A stretch of DNA of 64,000 bases from Paenibacillus baekrokdamisoli (GCF_003945345.1 NZ_AP019308.1:4853501-4917500), one strand, 5' to 3'; numbered from the stretch's first letter, positions 36,471-45,790 are shown. The notes: generated from the sequence alone by a model not told the origin. Numbers and translations: made by a program.

Positions 36471-37154
36471 ATGAAGGACAAAGACCGTTCTTCCTCAGAT
36501 GCGAAGGATGTAGTCGTTAATAACAGTGATCTCGAACAGTCCACGATAGCTAATTTTTTTGAGGCACACGGCGTTTCACGCAGTTACAAGAAGAACGAAT
36601 TTATTTTTAGAGATGAGGAAGAGAGCCAAGAGATTTATTTGGTTAAGGTGGGACTTGTTAAAATATCGCAGTTCGCGCAGGAGGGTCAGAGTATTACTTT
36701 ATTTCTGCGAAACGCGGGTGAAGTGTTCGGTGCGGCCGAAGTGTTAACCGGGCAGAAGCGTCAACGCTATGCTCGCTGCATTTTGGACAGCCAGGTGCTT
36801 GCGCTTCCGGCGCCCCATTTTCTGAGCTTAATCCAGAGCCAGCCCGATGTTCTCTACGCTTTGACAGTGTCCAATGCACGGCGCCTGCTGCATACGCAGA
36901 GATACGTTGAAACGTTGATTTCTAGGCCAGTTGCATGGAGGCTAGCCCAATTCCTTATCCAGCTGGGCATCCGCAAGGATAACGAAACGCATGTTGCTTT
37001 GCCATTAAGCCATGAAGAAACTTCTTATATTATCGGGTGCAGCAGACAGACCGTTACGGAAACCTTGAATAGATGGCGTGAACAAGGACTCATTCATTAT
37101 GAGAAAAAGCATGTCATTATCTATGACGTTGAGCATTTTCTAGCCCATTTATAA
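36471..37154 (+). CDS. Crp/Fnr-family transcription regulator of the sulfonate cluster
   Basis: A cNMP-binding-like beta barrel (about 30-140; EIYLVKVGLVKISQFAQEGQ, FLRNAGEVFGAAEVLTG) precedes a C-terminal winged HTH (LPLSHEETSYIIGCSRQTVT, ETLNRWREQGLI). No N-terminal cysteine cluster is present, so it is not an oxygen-sensing Fnr; the cAMP-contacting Arg-Thr pair is also not evident. The ATG at 36471 follows AAAGAGGTG. It is the first gene of a plus-strand cluster with sulfonate-type transport genes. Crp-family CysR/NtcA-like proteins control sulfur genes in other phyla, so control of this cluster is plausible. Confidence 0.88.
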   Translation: MKDKDRSSSDAKDVVVNNSDLEQSTIANFFEAHGVSRSYKKNEFIFRDEEESQEIYLVKVGLVKISQFAQEGQSITLFLRNAGEVFGAAEVLTGQKRQRYARCILDSQVLALPAPHFLSLIQSQPDVLYALTVSNARRLLHTQRYVETLISRPVAWRLAQFLIQLGIRKDNETHVALPLSHEETSYIIGCSRQTVTETLNRWREQGLIHYEKKHVIIYDVEHFLAHL

Positions 37155-37182
37155 GGAAATAAGCGGTTAAGGGGGAATCAGC

Positions 37183-38022
37183 ATGATCCAGATTCAGGGC
37201 GTCAGCAAGACATTCAAACAGAGAGACGGAGGACAATTCACTGCAATCGAAGATATTTCGATTACGATTCGCAAGGGAGAGTTCCTTTCCATATTGGGCC
37301 CTTCAGGCTGTGGGAAGTCCACACTGCTTAATCTGGTGGCAGGCCTCGAGCAAGTAGAGACCGGTACCGTTGAGGTACTTGGAAGGAAGATCACAGCTCC
37401 CGGCCCCGACCGGATCGTCGTCTTTCAGGAGCATGCCTTATTCCCATGGTTAACGGTACTCGATAATGTGGCATTCGGTTTGAAGCAGCGAGGCGTCCGC
37501 AAGAAGGAGCGTCATGCGCTCGCCATGGAACAGATCAAGCTCGTCCATCTGGGCAAATTCGCGAACCGCTATCCGCATGAATTATCGGGAGGCATGAAGC
37601 AGCGCGTGGCGATTGCCAGAGCACTTGTGATGGATCCCGAGATCCTGCTGATGGACGAACCTTTTGCCGCTTTAGACGAACAGACACGGCTGCTACTGCA
37701 CCAAGAATTGGAAGACATATGGATGAAGACGGGAAAAACGATTCTATTCATCACCCATAATATTAGAGAAGCCGTCCTCTTATCCGATCGCGTGTTGGTC
37801 ATGTCAACAAGGCCAGGGCGAATCAAGAAGGAATATCCCATTCAAGCGGCGAGGCCGCGAAATTCGGGCGACTCCGTCCTCCATCATATCGAGAGCCGCA
37901 TCATGGAGACGTTAGCCGATGAACTGGAGAAAGTGGCAAGGGAGGAATACGGCAGTGAATACATTCTGGAAAAAAGCCATCTTTCTGTTTCTGTTGCTTC
38001 TAACTTGGGAGATCGCATATAG
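37183..38022 (+). CDS. ssuB: Sulfonate/nitrate/taurine-type ABC transporter ATPase (SsuB-like)
   Basis: Walker A is GPSGCGKST, the Q-loop VFQEHALFPW, the signature LSGGMKQRVAIARAL, Walker B ILLMDEPFAALD, the H-loop FITHNIREAV. The FALFPW-like and VLVMSTRPGRI features mark the SsuB/TauB/NrtD family. It energises import with the overlapping permease gene (68 bp overlap) and the lipoprotein that follows. Substrate class from family only. Confidence 0.92.
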   Translation: MIQIQGVSKTFKQRDGGQFTAIEDISITIRKGEFLSILGPSGCGKSTLLNLVAGLEQVETGTVEVLGRKITAPGPDRIVVFQEHALFPWLTVLDNVAFGLKQRGVRKKERHALAMEQIKLVHLGKFANRYPHELSGGMKQRVAIARALVMDPEILLMDEPFAALDEQTRLLLHQELEDIWMKTGKTILFITHNIREAVLLSDRVLVMSTRPGRIKKEYPIQAARPRNSGDSVLHHIESRIMETLADELEKVAREEYGSEYILEKSHLSVSVASNLGDRI

Positions 38023-38719
38023 AACGATGAATTGGGGCTGGAGATTTCCATCCGCCCTTCAAACCCTCCAAACCTTGTATGACGGAATCGTAAATGGACA
38101 ATTAATTGATGCAACGCTCGGCAGCCTAAGGCGCATAATGATAGCCTTTGCCCTCTCCTGTATCATCGGAACGACACTCGGTGTGCTGTTTGCCCGGAAC
38201 CGTTTGCTTGATGAGACTTTTGGGTTTGTTGTCGTGGCCTTGCAAACGGTACCGAGTATCGCATGGCTCCCTTTCGCCATTATCTGGTTCGGTCTTAACG
38301 ATTTTGCCGTCGTGTTCATCACGACAATCGGGGCGACTTGGACCATGACGATCGCCAGCCGAAGCGGAATTAAGAATATTCCCTCCATCTACCTCAAGTC
38401 AGCCCAAATGTTCGGGACGGGCCGCGGATTCAAGCTGTTTTATCAAGTGATGGTGCCTGCTGCCATTCCACAGCTGATTACGGGGATGCGCATGGCGTGG
38501 GCATTCGCGTGGAGAGCGCTTGTATCCGGCGAATTGATTGCCCGTGGAATCGGACTGGGTCAAATGCTGGAAGAGGGACGGAACATTGGCGACACCGCGC
38601 TCATGCTCAGCATTGTACTCGTTATTGCGGTGCTCGGAACGATATCCGATCATCTCGTCTTTAAACGGATTGAAGAGCGGATTTGGATGCAATACGGCCT
38701 TCAAACGTCAAAATCATAA
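37955..38719 (+). CDS. ssuC: Sulfonate/nitrate/taurine-type ABC permease (SsuC-like)
   Basis: About six membrane spans and the BPD transport signature with SARKAAQMFG-like loop (YLKSAQMFGTGRGFKLFYQV) and WAFAWRALVSGELIARG. I take GTG 37955 as start: GGAGG lies 9 nt upstream, and the protein then begins with a short basic stretch and the first span. An in-frame ATG at 37919 would deepen the overlap with the ATPase gene and has no ribosome site. Confidence 0.9.
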   Translation: MNTFWKKAIFLFLLLLTWEIAYRTMNWGWRFPSALQTLQTLYDGIVNGQLIDATLGSLRRIMIAFALSCIIGTTLGVLFARNRLLDETFGFVVVALQTVPSIAWLPFAIIWFGLNDFAVVFITTIGATWTMTIASRSGIKNIPSIYLKSAQMFGTGRGFKLFYQVMVPAAIPQLITGMRMAWAFAWRALVSGELIARGIGLGQMLEEGRNIGDTALMLSIVLVIAVLGTISDHLVFKRIEERIWMQYGLQTSKS

Positions 38720-38749
38720 AACAGATAATTGAAAAGGAGAAGATGTATT

Positions 38750-39793
38750 ATGAAAAAAACCCTCGTGCTATCCATGGTAATCCTATTGTTCATCGCTATC
38801 CTATCCGGATGCGGCTCTGCAAACAACCAAAAGTCAGACGTCTCAACTGCATCTACTGGGGCAACAGTCAAAATTGGCCTGCTGAAGAATGTCACCCATG
38901 CACCTGCATTCATAGCTATCAAAAACGGTTATTTCCAAAAGTATTTCGGGGACAACGTCAAGATCGAGGTTCAAGGCTTTAATAACGGATCTGATTTCTC
39001 GACGGCGATGGCAACGGGGCAAATCGATATCGGCTTTGTCGGACCCAGCCCAGTCATCAATCAATATGTGAGAAGCCGTAATCTCAAGATCATCTCCGGG
39101 TCCAACAACGGCGGGGCTGTACTGGTGGTGCGAAAAGGAGCAGGGATATCGAGCGTGAAGGACTTGGCTGGCAAATTAGCGGCCGTTCCGACCAAAGGAA
39201 GCACGAACGAAATTTCACTTCGGCTTCTCTTGGAACAGCAAGGCTTGAAAGTAACAACGGATAAGTCCGGTGTTCAATTGATTACCATGGCGCCAGCAGA
39301 CACACTTGTGGCTATGAAGCAAGGGCAGGTCGATGCGGCTCTACTGCCCGAACCGTGGGGGACTCAGATTGCGAACGAAGGTATCGGCGAAATCCTAGTT
39401 GATTGGGATAAAATACCACCCAACGATGGGAACTATCCATTGACCATTCTTGTTGCGAGTGACGACTTTCTGAAAGACCATCGTGATTTGGCCAAAGGGG
39501 CGATTCACGCTAACCTGGATGCCATCGATTTTATACAGAAAAACCCGGAGGAAACATACCCACTAGTCAGCGACGAATTGAAAGAGTTGACTGGTAAGGG
39601 ACTGGATGTTGAGCTTATTAAGATTGCTTTGAAGCATCTCAAGCTGACGACAGATGTTGATCAAAAAGCATTGGAATCGATGGCTCAAGTGGCTGTCGAT
39701 GCCGGCTATGTGAAAGGTGTCGATAAAAACGGCCTTGATCAAAGCGGCTTAATCGACTTGTCGATTCTGAAGGAAGCTCTGGATGGGAAATAA
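38750..39793 (+). CDS. ssuA: Sulfonate-type substrate-binding lipoprotein (SsuA-like)
   Basis: ATG 38750 follows AAGGAG; the signal peptide ends in lipobox LSGC. The binding-protein type II fold of the SsuA/TauA/NMT1 family is visible: IGLLKNVTHAPAFIAIKNGY, ATGQIDIGFVGPSPVINQYV, LAAVPTKGSTNEISLRLLLE, VDAALLPEPWGTQIANEG. It binds an organosulfonate or related anion outside the membrane and delivers it to the permease encoded upstream. Confidence 0.92.
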   Translation: MKKTLVLSMVILLFIAILSGCGSANNQKSDVSTASTGATVKIGLLKNVTHAPAFIAIKNGYFQKYFGDNVKIEVQGFNNGSDFSTAMATGQIDIGFVGPSPVINQYVRSRNLKIISGSNNGGAVLVVRKGAGISSVKDLAGKLAAVPTKGSTNEISLRLLLEQQGLKVTTDKSGVQLITMAPADTLVAMKQGQVDAALLPEPWGTQIANEGIGEILVDWDKIPPNDGNYPLTILVASDDFLKDHRDLAKGAIHANLDAIDFIQKNPEETYPLVSDELKELTGKGLDVELIKIALKHLKLTTDVDQKALESMAQVAVDAGYVKGVDKNGLDQSGLIDLSILKEALDGK

Positions 39794-39818
39794 ATTGACT
39801 TAAAGGGGATACCAGCTC

Positions 39819-40745
39819 ATGTATATACAACCTCAGCATAACTTGCAGCCCGAATTCCATGAACAGTTAACTGTCATTCTTCTAGGAACGGGATCGCCTC
39901 GCGCCTTTTATGGGCGGGCAAAGCCCAGTGTCGTCGTACTTGCAGGGAACAAAACCTTTCTAGTCGATTGCGGCGGGGGCGCGGTTGACCAGATGATCAA
40001 AGCAGGCGTGATGCCCCAGCGCGTGTCCGATGTGCTTTTTACCCATCATCATTACGATCATAATGCCGGTTTCTTCGATGTATTCATTACCAGCTGGCGG
40101 ACTCATATTACGCCCGAGCGCGTTTACAAAGGCCGATCGGTTCCCATGCAAGTATATGGTCCGGAAACAACGGAAGCCATTATCGGCAAGATGCGGGAGT
40201 CTTTCGAGTTCGATGTGAAGCTTCGAGTCAGTTATAATCTGTCGGACAAAGCGGGGTCACAGATCGAATATACGGAATGCAATGAAGGGGTTGTCTATGA
40301 CAAGGACGGTATTAAGATTACCGCCTTTGAAGTCGATCATCGTCCCGTCTATCCAGCCGTTGCTTACAAGTTTGAATATAACGGCAAGTCGGCGGTTATT
40401 TCCGGAGACACGATTCCAGTGCCGAATATGATTAAATATGCAGCCGGGACGGATCTGTTGGTGCATGAAGCCTACAACAAGCCCTGGTTGGATGAGCTGA
40501 TCGCGCAATACCCGGAGCAGGCGCAGGCCCTTGCGAATCCCGCGAAGTATCATACAACCACACTGGAAGCAGCAGATATCGCAAGGCGGGCAGGCGTCAA
40601 ACATCTTGTCCTTACCCATCACATCCCTGCACCGGCCACTACTGAAATTGCCGAACAAGCATATATCTCAGGTATGAGTGAAATCTATGAGGGCCCTATT
40701 ACGGTGGGGCGAGATCTGATGTCCTTTGATTTAGGAAGAGATTGA
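39819..40745 (+). CDS. Metallo-beta-lactamase-fold hydrolase, possible arylsulfatase (AtsA/RNase Z-like)
   Basis: The zinc motif is THHHYDHN (40045 region) with further ligands in FEVDHRPVYP, VISGDT and LTHHIPAP. The opening VILLGTGSPRAFYGRAKPSV is typical of the RNase Z/arylsulfatase branch. It lacks a signal peptide. Being the last gene of the sulfonate transport cluster, 26 nt after the lipoprotein gene, it may release sulfate or sulfite from the imported compound, as AtsA-type MBL arylsulfatases do. Other phosphodiesterase or lactonase activities are equally possible in this family. Confidence 0.85.
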   Translation: MYIQPQHNLQPEFHEQLTVILLGTGSPRAFYGRAKPSVVVLAGNKTFLVDCGGGAVDQMIKAGVMPQRVSDVLFTHHHYDHNAGFFDVFITSWRTHITPERVYKGRSVPMQVYGPETTEAIIGKMRESFEFDVKLRVSYNLSDKAGSQIEYTECNEGVVYDKDGIKITAFEVDHRPVYPAVAYKFEYNGKSAVISGDTIPVPNMIKYAAGTDLLVHEAYNKPWLDELIAQYPEQAQALANPAKYHTTTLEAADIARRAGVKHLVLTHHIPAPATTEIAEQAYISGMSEIYEGPITVGRDLMSFDLGRD

Positions 40746-40844
40746 GAAGGCAGCCTAAGATTGAGAAGGTAGCCTTCATCTGCTCTTCCCATCGCGACAA
40801 TCGAGCACAGGACATAAGCAACCTCACAATATAGAGATAAACAA

Positions 40845-40870
40845 AGAGGACACCGCGGATGGTGTCCTCT
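40845..40870. terminator. Terminator between convergent clusters
   Basis: AGAGGACACC-GCGGAT-GGTGTCCTCT is a perfect 10-bp stem, followed by CTTTCT on the plus strand and by TTTGTTT on the minus strand. It probably ends both the sulfonate cluster and the ydjG-like gene. Confidence 0.8.
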
Positions 40871-40957
40871 CTTTCTATTCGCATATTCCAAATCTCTCGC
40901 TTGTCTAATGATTAGGTTCCAAGCTCTTGAATGAATCCTATTGACTTTATATCGTTC

Positions 40958-42160
40958 TCATTTTGGGGAGTTATTCTTAAGCTCTTGCGACGGACCCTGA
41001 TTGTGCACCAGCCCCGAGCCTTCGGAAGAGCGAGCATTCCGCACCGCATCGGCGATCCAGAAGGAAAAAAAGGTGGCTATCAGGAGACAGATCACGATAA
41101 ACCGCATGATTTTCCAAGGACTTCTCGGCACGTAGCCGGTGACACTCCCTGACTCTCCGTTCACCATGTAGCGGTACCTATTGTTTTTGTACATATAGTT
41201 CGCAATCCACACGGGCAATAAGATGTGCTTATAAGTCCGGTCGATGTATCTCGTGCGGATGTCCAGTTTACGGATTTCGTCTCCACCGATCTCACTCCGG
41301 ATCTCGCTTTCCAGCTTGGTATCCACGCGGGATTTTGCCTGCTCCCAGCCCGCCTCGAGGGAGACGGTATAGCGCTCCGCAATAAACCCGCTCAAATACT
41401 CGGGCTTGTAAGGGGTTAGCTGGTCGAGTTCGAAGTCGTTCAGCTTCTGCAGCAGTATGCTGTCGTATTGTTCGGAGGCAGGGATGAGCATATCGTCGTA
41501 AAATTGCTCGTAATTGCCATTGGTCCAGTGCCATACCGTGTAACGGACTCTCTCCGTGTACGTTTCGGACTTGCCGTTGACGACGCGGGTACGAGTCTCA
41601 TCCCTGTAGTGATAAACGCCGACCTCCGCCTTATATGATGAATCCGTATTCGTGTCGAACGTCCAATACGGCACGTAGATCCCGTTCAGATTGGAATTGA
41701 CGGACCGTTTCTTAAATTGGTTCGGGATAAACCACTTTCCTTTGCGCCAGAGGTTGAAAGCTTGGGCAGCTTGGTCCCGGGAAATTTGGAATGGAATTAA
41801 GGATTCCGGGCGGATGCTGCCCGGATTGCCCTGCGGCAGCACCTTGGGTGATCCGCAGAACCCGCACACAGCCGCGGTTTGAGTGGCAGGCAGCAGCATT
41901 TCACCGCTGCAGTTGCTACACTTAATCAACTGCTGCTCCGTACCCCAATCCTTCAAAGAAGAGTCGTCTTCGTCGGCGAAATTGAGCTCGTATTCCTCCG
42001 GCTCTTCTTCCGTACCGTCTTCGAGAATCTTCTCGTTACCGCAATAGCGGCATTTCAGGGTCTGGCTGGCTGTATCGAACTGCATCTGGCCGCCGCATCC
42101 TGGACACGGAAAGGTAGTTGTCGTCTGATCTTGCGTCAATATTGGTCCATTTTCCCCCAT
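40958..42160 (-). CDS. ydjG: YdjG-like zinc-ribbon membrane protein
   Basis: Two N-terminal zinc ribbons (FPCPGCGGQMQFDTASQTLK...CRYCG, about 18-45; KCSNCSGEMLLPATQTAAVC...GFCG, about 80-105) precede a large soluble domain (GIYVPYWTFDTNTDSSYKAE; TYKHILLPVWIANYMYKNNR) and one membrane span near 355-375. In Bacillus subtilis YdjG acts with YdjH and the SPFH protein YdjI as the membrane anchor for PspA during envelope stress. Here it is 13 nt after the ydjI-like gene, with no ydjH or pspA in sight. The name rests on architecture and neighbourhood. Confidence 0.75.
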   Translation of the reverse strand: MGENGPILTQDQTTTTFPCPGCGGQMQFDTASQTLKCRYCGNEKILEDGTEEEPEEYELNFADEDDSSLKDWGTEQQLIKCSNCSGEMLLPATQTAAVCGFCGSPKVLPQGNPGSIRPESLIPFQISRDQAAQAFNLWRKGKWFIPNQFKKRSVNSNLNGIYVPYWTFDTNTDSSYKAEVGVYHYRDETRTRVVNGKSETYTERVRYTVWHWTNGNYEQFYDDMLIPASEQYDSILLQKLNDFELDQLTPYKPEYLSGFIAERYTVSLEAGWEQAKSRVDTKLESEIRSEIGGDEIRKLDIRTRYIDRTYKHILLPVWIANYMYKNNRYRYMVNGESGSVTGYVPRSPWKIMRFIVICLLIATFFSFWIADAVRNARSSEGSGLVHNQGPSQELKNNSPK

Positions 42161-42173
42161 CTCGAATCACCCT

Positions 42174-43286
42174 TTACACTTTGGTGCCGCAGCCGGCGCA
42201 GAACTTCGCTCCCGGAGTCAGTGAGTTTCCACATTCCTTGCAGAATCGGCGCTCGGGGCGGGCGGTTCCGCACTCCGGACAAAATTTGTCGTTCGCCTTC
42301 AGCGAATGGCTGCAATTGCTGCATGGCTCGGTACTGCCGTCTTGACCCGGAACGGCAGAGTTCTGTGCCTGATTCGGATTGGTAGTCTGGGCGTTTCCGC
42401 CAGTATCGGCTGCTTGGGGCTGCTGCCCAGCTCCGGTCATCATCTGGTTGATCATTTGCCCCATTGCCATGCCCGCTCCGAGCCCCGCCCCGGCTCCGGC
42501 CAAACCGGCGCCGGGGTTGTTGGCCGCTTCGCGGATCGATTCGGCGGTTTGATACTTCATATATTGATCGAGGTTTCCAGCGATATTCATCGACGATTTG
42601 CGGTCGATCATCTTCTCGACCTCTTCGGGCAGGGAAATATTCTCGATGACGAATCCAGTCAGCGCAAGCCCGATCGCCGCGAAATTCGGCTGCATCTTGG
42701 CACCGGCCTGCGAACTAAGCTCGTCGTAATGCATGGCTAGATCGATGATCGGGATGGCCGATTCGGCCAGCAGGTCGCTCACGCCCGAGACAATCATCGT
42801 TTTGAAGAAGCCGGATATTTGTACCGGATTGAAATCCTCGTGCGAGCCAAGAATTTCCCTCATAAACAAGGCGGGATCCACTACCTTGAATGAATAGTTC
42901 CCGAAGCCGCGCGCGCGCACCATTCCGAATTCCTTGTCGCGCATAATGACAGGGTTCGTCGTTCCCCATTTCTGATCGGTAACGTTGGTCGTATTGACGA
43001 AATACACATCTGCTTTGAACGGGGAGTTGAAGCCGTGCTTCCACGAATTGAGCGCTGTCAGTACCGGCATGTTCTGCGTACTCAGCTTGTATCTGCCCGG
43101 GCCGAACACGTCGGCAATTTTCCCTTCGTTCATGAAGATCGCGGACTGCCCTTCGCGCACCGTCAGCTGCGCCCCCATCTTGATCGCGTTGTCGTTTGCG
43201 GGGAAACGATAAACGATCGAATCCGTATCTTCAATCCACTCAATAACTTCGATAAGCTGGCCTCTAATAAATGAAAATAGTCCCAT
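42174..43286 (-). CDS. ydjI: YdjI-like SPFH-domain protein with C-terminal zinc ribbons
   Basis: Residues 1-240 form an SPFH/virion-core domain (LIEVIEWIEDTDSIVYRFPA; LTVREGQSAIFMNEGKIADV; NYSFKVVDPALFMREI; ENISLPEEVEKMIDRK). A Gly/Ala-Met linker (GLAGAGAGLGAGMAMGQMIN) leads to three Cys-pair ribbons (CSNC...CPEC, CKEC...CAGC). YdjI oligomerises at the membrane and cooperates with PspA in Bacillus. It is the first gene of a two-gene operon with ydjG-like. Gene-symbol confidence is moderate. Confidence 0.82.
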   Translation of the reverse strand: MGLFSFIRGQLIEVIEWIEDTDSIVYRFPANDNAIKMGAQLTVREGQSAIFMNEGKIADVFGPGRYKLSTQNMPVLTALNSWKHGFNSPFKADVYFVNTTNVTDQKWGTTNPVIMRDKEFGMVRARGFGNYSFKVVDPALFMREILGSHEDFNPVQISGFFKTMIVSGVSDLLAESAIPIIDLAMHYDELSSQAGAKMQPNFAAIGLALTGFVIENISLPEEVEKMIDRKSSMNIAGNLDQYMKYQTAESIREAANNPGAGLAGAGAGLGAGMAMGQMINQMMTGAGQQPQAADTGGNAQTTNPNQAQNSAVPGQDGSTEPCSNCSHSLKANDKFCPECGTARPERRFCKECGNSLTPGAKFCAGCGTKV

Positions 43287-43621
43287 ATTTCATCCCCCAA
43301 TCAGATCATTCTTTTTTCATAGCATTATCGCTTTTCAATACTTTTCATTATAAGGCAAAATGTCGAAGTATGGTATATAATGTCTCCCCATCCATAGAGA
43401 ACACGACTGCAATCCGTTTACAAAATTAGGGCATAACAAAGCCTCGTCGCCCAAACCTATGGACCCCCGTATCACTTCCGCACTACATATCTATTACCAT
43501 TATATTTCGATCACTTGTACCATATAAGTTAATAGAAAATAGACACTGCGCGCACAGACGTCAGTGTCCTAAAAGTGAAATTATCGATAATTTGCAAACC
43601 ATGTAGATACATAAATGTTTA
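43287..43621. other. Intergenic region, no gene seen
   Basis: I see only a weak hairpin GACACTG/CAGTGTC (43542-43568) downstream of the next minus-strand gene, possibly its terminator, and AT-rich sequence upstream of the ydjI-like gene that should hold its promoter. Confidence 0.5.
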
Positions 43622-45022
43622 TTAGTAGTTTAGTTTCATCAATTCATCCCGAAAAGCCGGCTTTTTGGGGTATTTGGCAAGAAGCAGCCGCGTGATTTGC
43701 AGTGCCTCTTCTTTACCTCCGACTTGTTGAAGCCTACGGATGATCCGGCAAACATTTTCATAATGCTTCCTTGTTGTGGATCCGTCTGCTTCTGCTTCAA
43801 TATGGATAAAGAACAATTCCTTTACTTCCATTGGAAATTGTTGATACAAATGGGAGTGAAACTGTTCAATTCGGGAAGGCTGTTTCTTGACATAGACCAA
43901 GAGCTGCGAATATTCCTGCTCCTCCACAAGAATCCGTGTGTATACATCCTTGGGCCATTTGTCCTTTTCCAGATTCTGCAACATGTCCTGATAAACAGCT
44001 TTCCATTCGACAGGCGGGTAAGTTTCCTTAACCGATTGGTAATACGAGAATTCACTATCCATTACAAGCTCTATTCCAAGCTTACGCTGCATTTCCAAAT
44101 GTCCGGAATGACAATATGCTTCGTATCTGTGCTTCTTCCATTGTTTAACCAGACCAGGAAGACCCTTGGCATGATCCTGCACTTCTCCTTCTTCAGCCAG
44201 ACGGATAACCTCATCATTTCGACCGTTTTGGAAAGCGTCCTGAATGGCTAGCTCCCGAAAGTTCGAGAAATGGAGGTGGTTCTTCAGATAATCATGAACC
44301 TTATCGTCTTCTTCATAACTCTGTATCAAATGATATCTCATTACGGCCACACGCTCGGCAAAGTAGTTGCTGCCCCAGGTATCTTTGGTTTGTTCAGAGA
44401 CCATCGTAGAAGCATGATGCTCCCATATTCTGCGCAAATCTACGGTCACAGCCAAACGAGAAGCCGCTTCCAGCAGCGCCAACTGCCAGTCCGACCATTC
44501 GTCATAACGCGATTGCTTCGATTCATCCAAAAGCAATTGGAATAGAATATCCCTGTCCTCTTGCGAAATTCGATCACTTTGAAGGATAATCTCATCAATA
44601 CTTTCCAGACTTTGTTCAATGATACATCCGACTGTACCACTAGAATCATCAACTTCCTGAAGAAAATCGATCATTTCCTCCAATACACAAAGGTTAATCT
44701 CTACAGCTCGAACCCACTCAGCATCATCCGTTGCTTCACAAGCTTTCTCGGCTACCATTTTCGCGCCTCCGACTGCTCCGCCAACACTTCGCCAATTGAC
44801 GAAGCCATGATGATCAGCATGCGCATCGATGGTTGAACGAATTAGCTTCCTGCATTCTTCCAACTCGTCGGTCCCACCGACTTTGGATACATGGAGCTTG
44901 ACACGTTGTTCCACAACATCAGAATCAGCCGCAAGTGAAAGCAGTATGTTGATCAGACTCTCCTTATCCTCGGCTTCCAGCAGTTGTTTCAGGCTTTTTT
45001 TTGAACCCGTTGGTTGTTTCAT
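43622..45022 (-). CDS. Hypothetical helical protein (SWIM-associated/DUF6880-like)
   Basis: The 466-residue protein is almost wholly helical and rich in Glu, Leu and Arg, without signal peptide or membrane span. The opening SLKQLLEAEDKESLINILLS and later repeats such as RNDEVIRLAEEGEVQDHAKG and KEEALQITRLLLAKYPKKPA look like TPR-like hairpins, as in the region that follows SWIM zinc fingers in larger proteins; no SWIM motif (CxCxnCxH) is present here. It is followed 56 nt upstream in transcription by a small hypothetical gene on the same strand. Function unknown. Confidence 0.75.
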   Translation of the reverse strand: MKQPTGSKKSLKQLLEAEDKESLINILLSLAADSDVVEQRVKLHVSKVGGTDELEECRKLIRSTIDAHADHHGFVNWRSVGGAVGGAKMVAEKACEATDDAEWVRAVEINLCVLEEMIDFLQEVDDSSGTVGCIIEQSLESIDEIILQSDRISQEDRDILFQLLLDESKQSRYDEWSDWQLALLEAASRLAVTVDLRRIWEHHASTMVSEQTKDTWGSNYFAERVAVMRYHLIQSYEEDDKVHDYLKNHLHFSNFRELAIQDAFQNGRNDEVIRLAEEGEVQDHAKGLPGLVKQWKKHRYEAYCHSGHLEMQRKLGIELVMDSEFSYYQSVKETYPPVEWKAVYQDMLQNLEKDKWPKDVYTRILVEEQEYSQLLVYVKKQPSRIEQFHSHLYQQFPMEVKELFFIHIEAEADGSTTRKHYENVCRIIRRLQQVGGKEEALQITRLLLAKYPKKPAFRDELMKLNY

Positions 45023-45078
45023 AATCCTTCCCCCTATCTAATATAACAGGATCAATAAATCTGTTAGACTGTTTAGAT

Positions 45079-45507
45079 TCAAGCTTCATCACTTCCTTGC
45101 TGCTGATTAATCCCCTCTAAAGCGGGTTTAAGTTGGGCTTGTCCCGGTATTGGCGGCTTTACATAGTGAGTGGAATAGTGCTGTTCAACTTGGGAGTTAC
45201 CTGATTTCGAGAAACGCAGCGGACTTTTCTTCCCTTTTCCCCAGGACATATAGGCGGTATATGATTCCTTAAGGTTCATCTCCCTTGCCGTTTTCCGGAA
45301 TTCTTTCATAATGAAGCTGAATTGACCCAGATTACCGTGAAGAACCCGCTCGAGATAGGGGACCCTTCTGAATCGCCATTCCTCTACAAGCTTCGGAGAG
45401 ATCTTCTCCATCCCCAAGAACAAATCCAATGGGCTCGCATACCCTTTTTCCCAGATCAATTGATGCACCGTATGACGAACCTTTTTCTGTAACTCTTGTC
45501 TATTCAA
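45079..45507 (-). CDS. Hypothetical 142-residue protein
   Basis: The protein opens with helices (MNRQELQKKVRHTVHQLIWE) and contains a conserved-looking patch SPLDLFLGMEKISPKLVEEW; the basic Lys/Arg-rich middle and a polar Gln-rich tail suggest a disordered end. It starts with TTG at 45507 with AAAGGG upstream. It lies 56 nt before the helical 466-residue protein on the same strand, so they may be co-transcribed. I do not recognise the family. Confidence 0.7.
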   Translation of the reverse strand: MNRQELQKKVRHTVHQLIWEKGYASPLDLFLGMEKISPKLVEEWRFRRVPYLERVLHGNLGQFSFIMKEFRKTAREMNLKESYTAYMSWGKGKKSPLRFSKSGNSQVEQHYSTHYVKPPIPGQAQLKPALEGINQQQGSDEA

Positions 45508-45674
45508 ACGAACTACGCCCTTTCATTTCGATCAACCTCTCTTGAAATATATGATCCCATTTTAGCAGAACAATGTCAGTATGGACATAATTAACCGACA
45601 ACCAGGAAGCCTTAGGTGATCGTCTATAAAGATCATTTGGCGTTTATAATGAAGCAGAAAATGGAGGCAAGCAA

Positions 45675-45720
45675 AAAACCACATCCTCACGCGGATGTGG
45701 TTTTACATGGTGGAGGCGAG
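45675..45720 (-). repeat. TCANGC-loop hairpin family, copy 1
   Basis: The arms AAAACCACATCC (45675-45686) and complement (45693-45704) are perfect, with loop TCACGC, followed by ATGGTGGAGGCGAGC. The minus-strand product ends in T6, so it can terminate the gene upstream (bactofilin yhbF). Loop and flank, but not the stem, match copies 2 and 3. Confidence 0.7.
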
Positions 45721-45790
45721 CTGGGGCTGACCGTCGAGCCTTATAGCATTCGGCATGTGGTTTTCATGTTTACGTCATTCCACTAAGGCC

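Noticed and set aside
43697-44251. 184-codon plus-strand frame opposite the helical hypothetical gene
   Set aside because: It lies wholly antisense to a well-formed gene, Phe/Leu/Ser-rich without motif, and has no ribosome site.
45701-45720. TGGTGGAGGCGAGC resembling a reversed tRNA or tmRNA 3' end (CCA)
   Set aside because: No acceptor stem, T-loop or tmRNA tag region can be found on either side; the same bases are part of the three-copy hairpin family.
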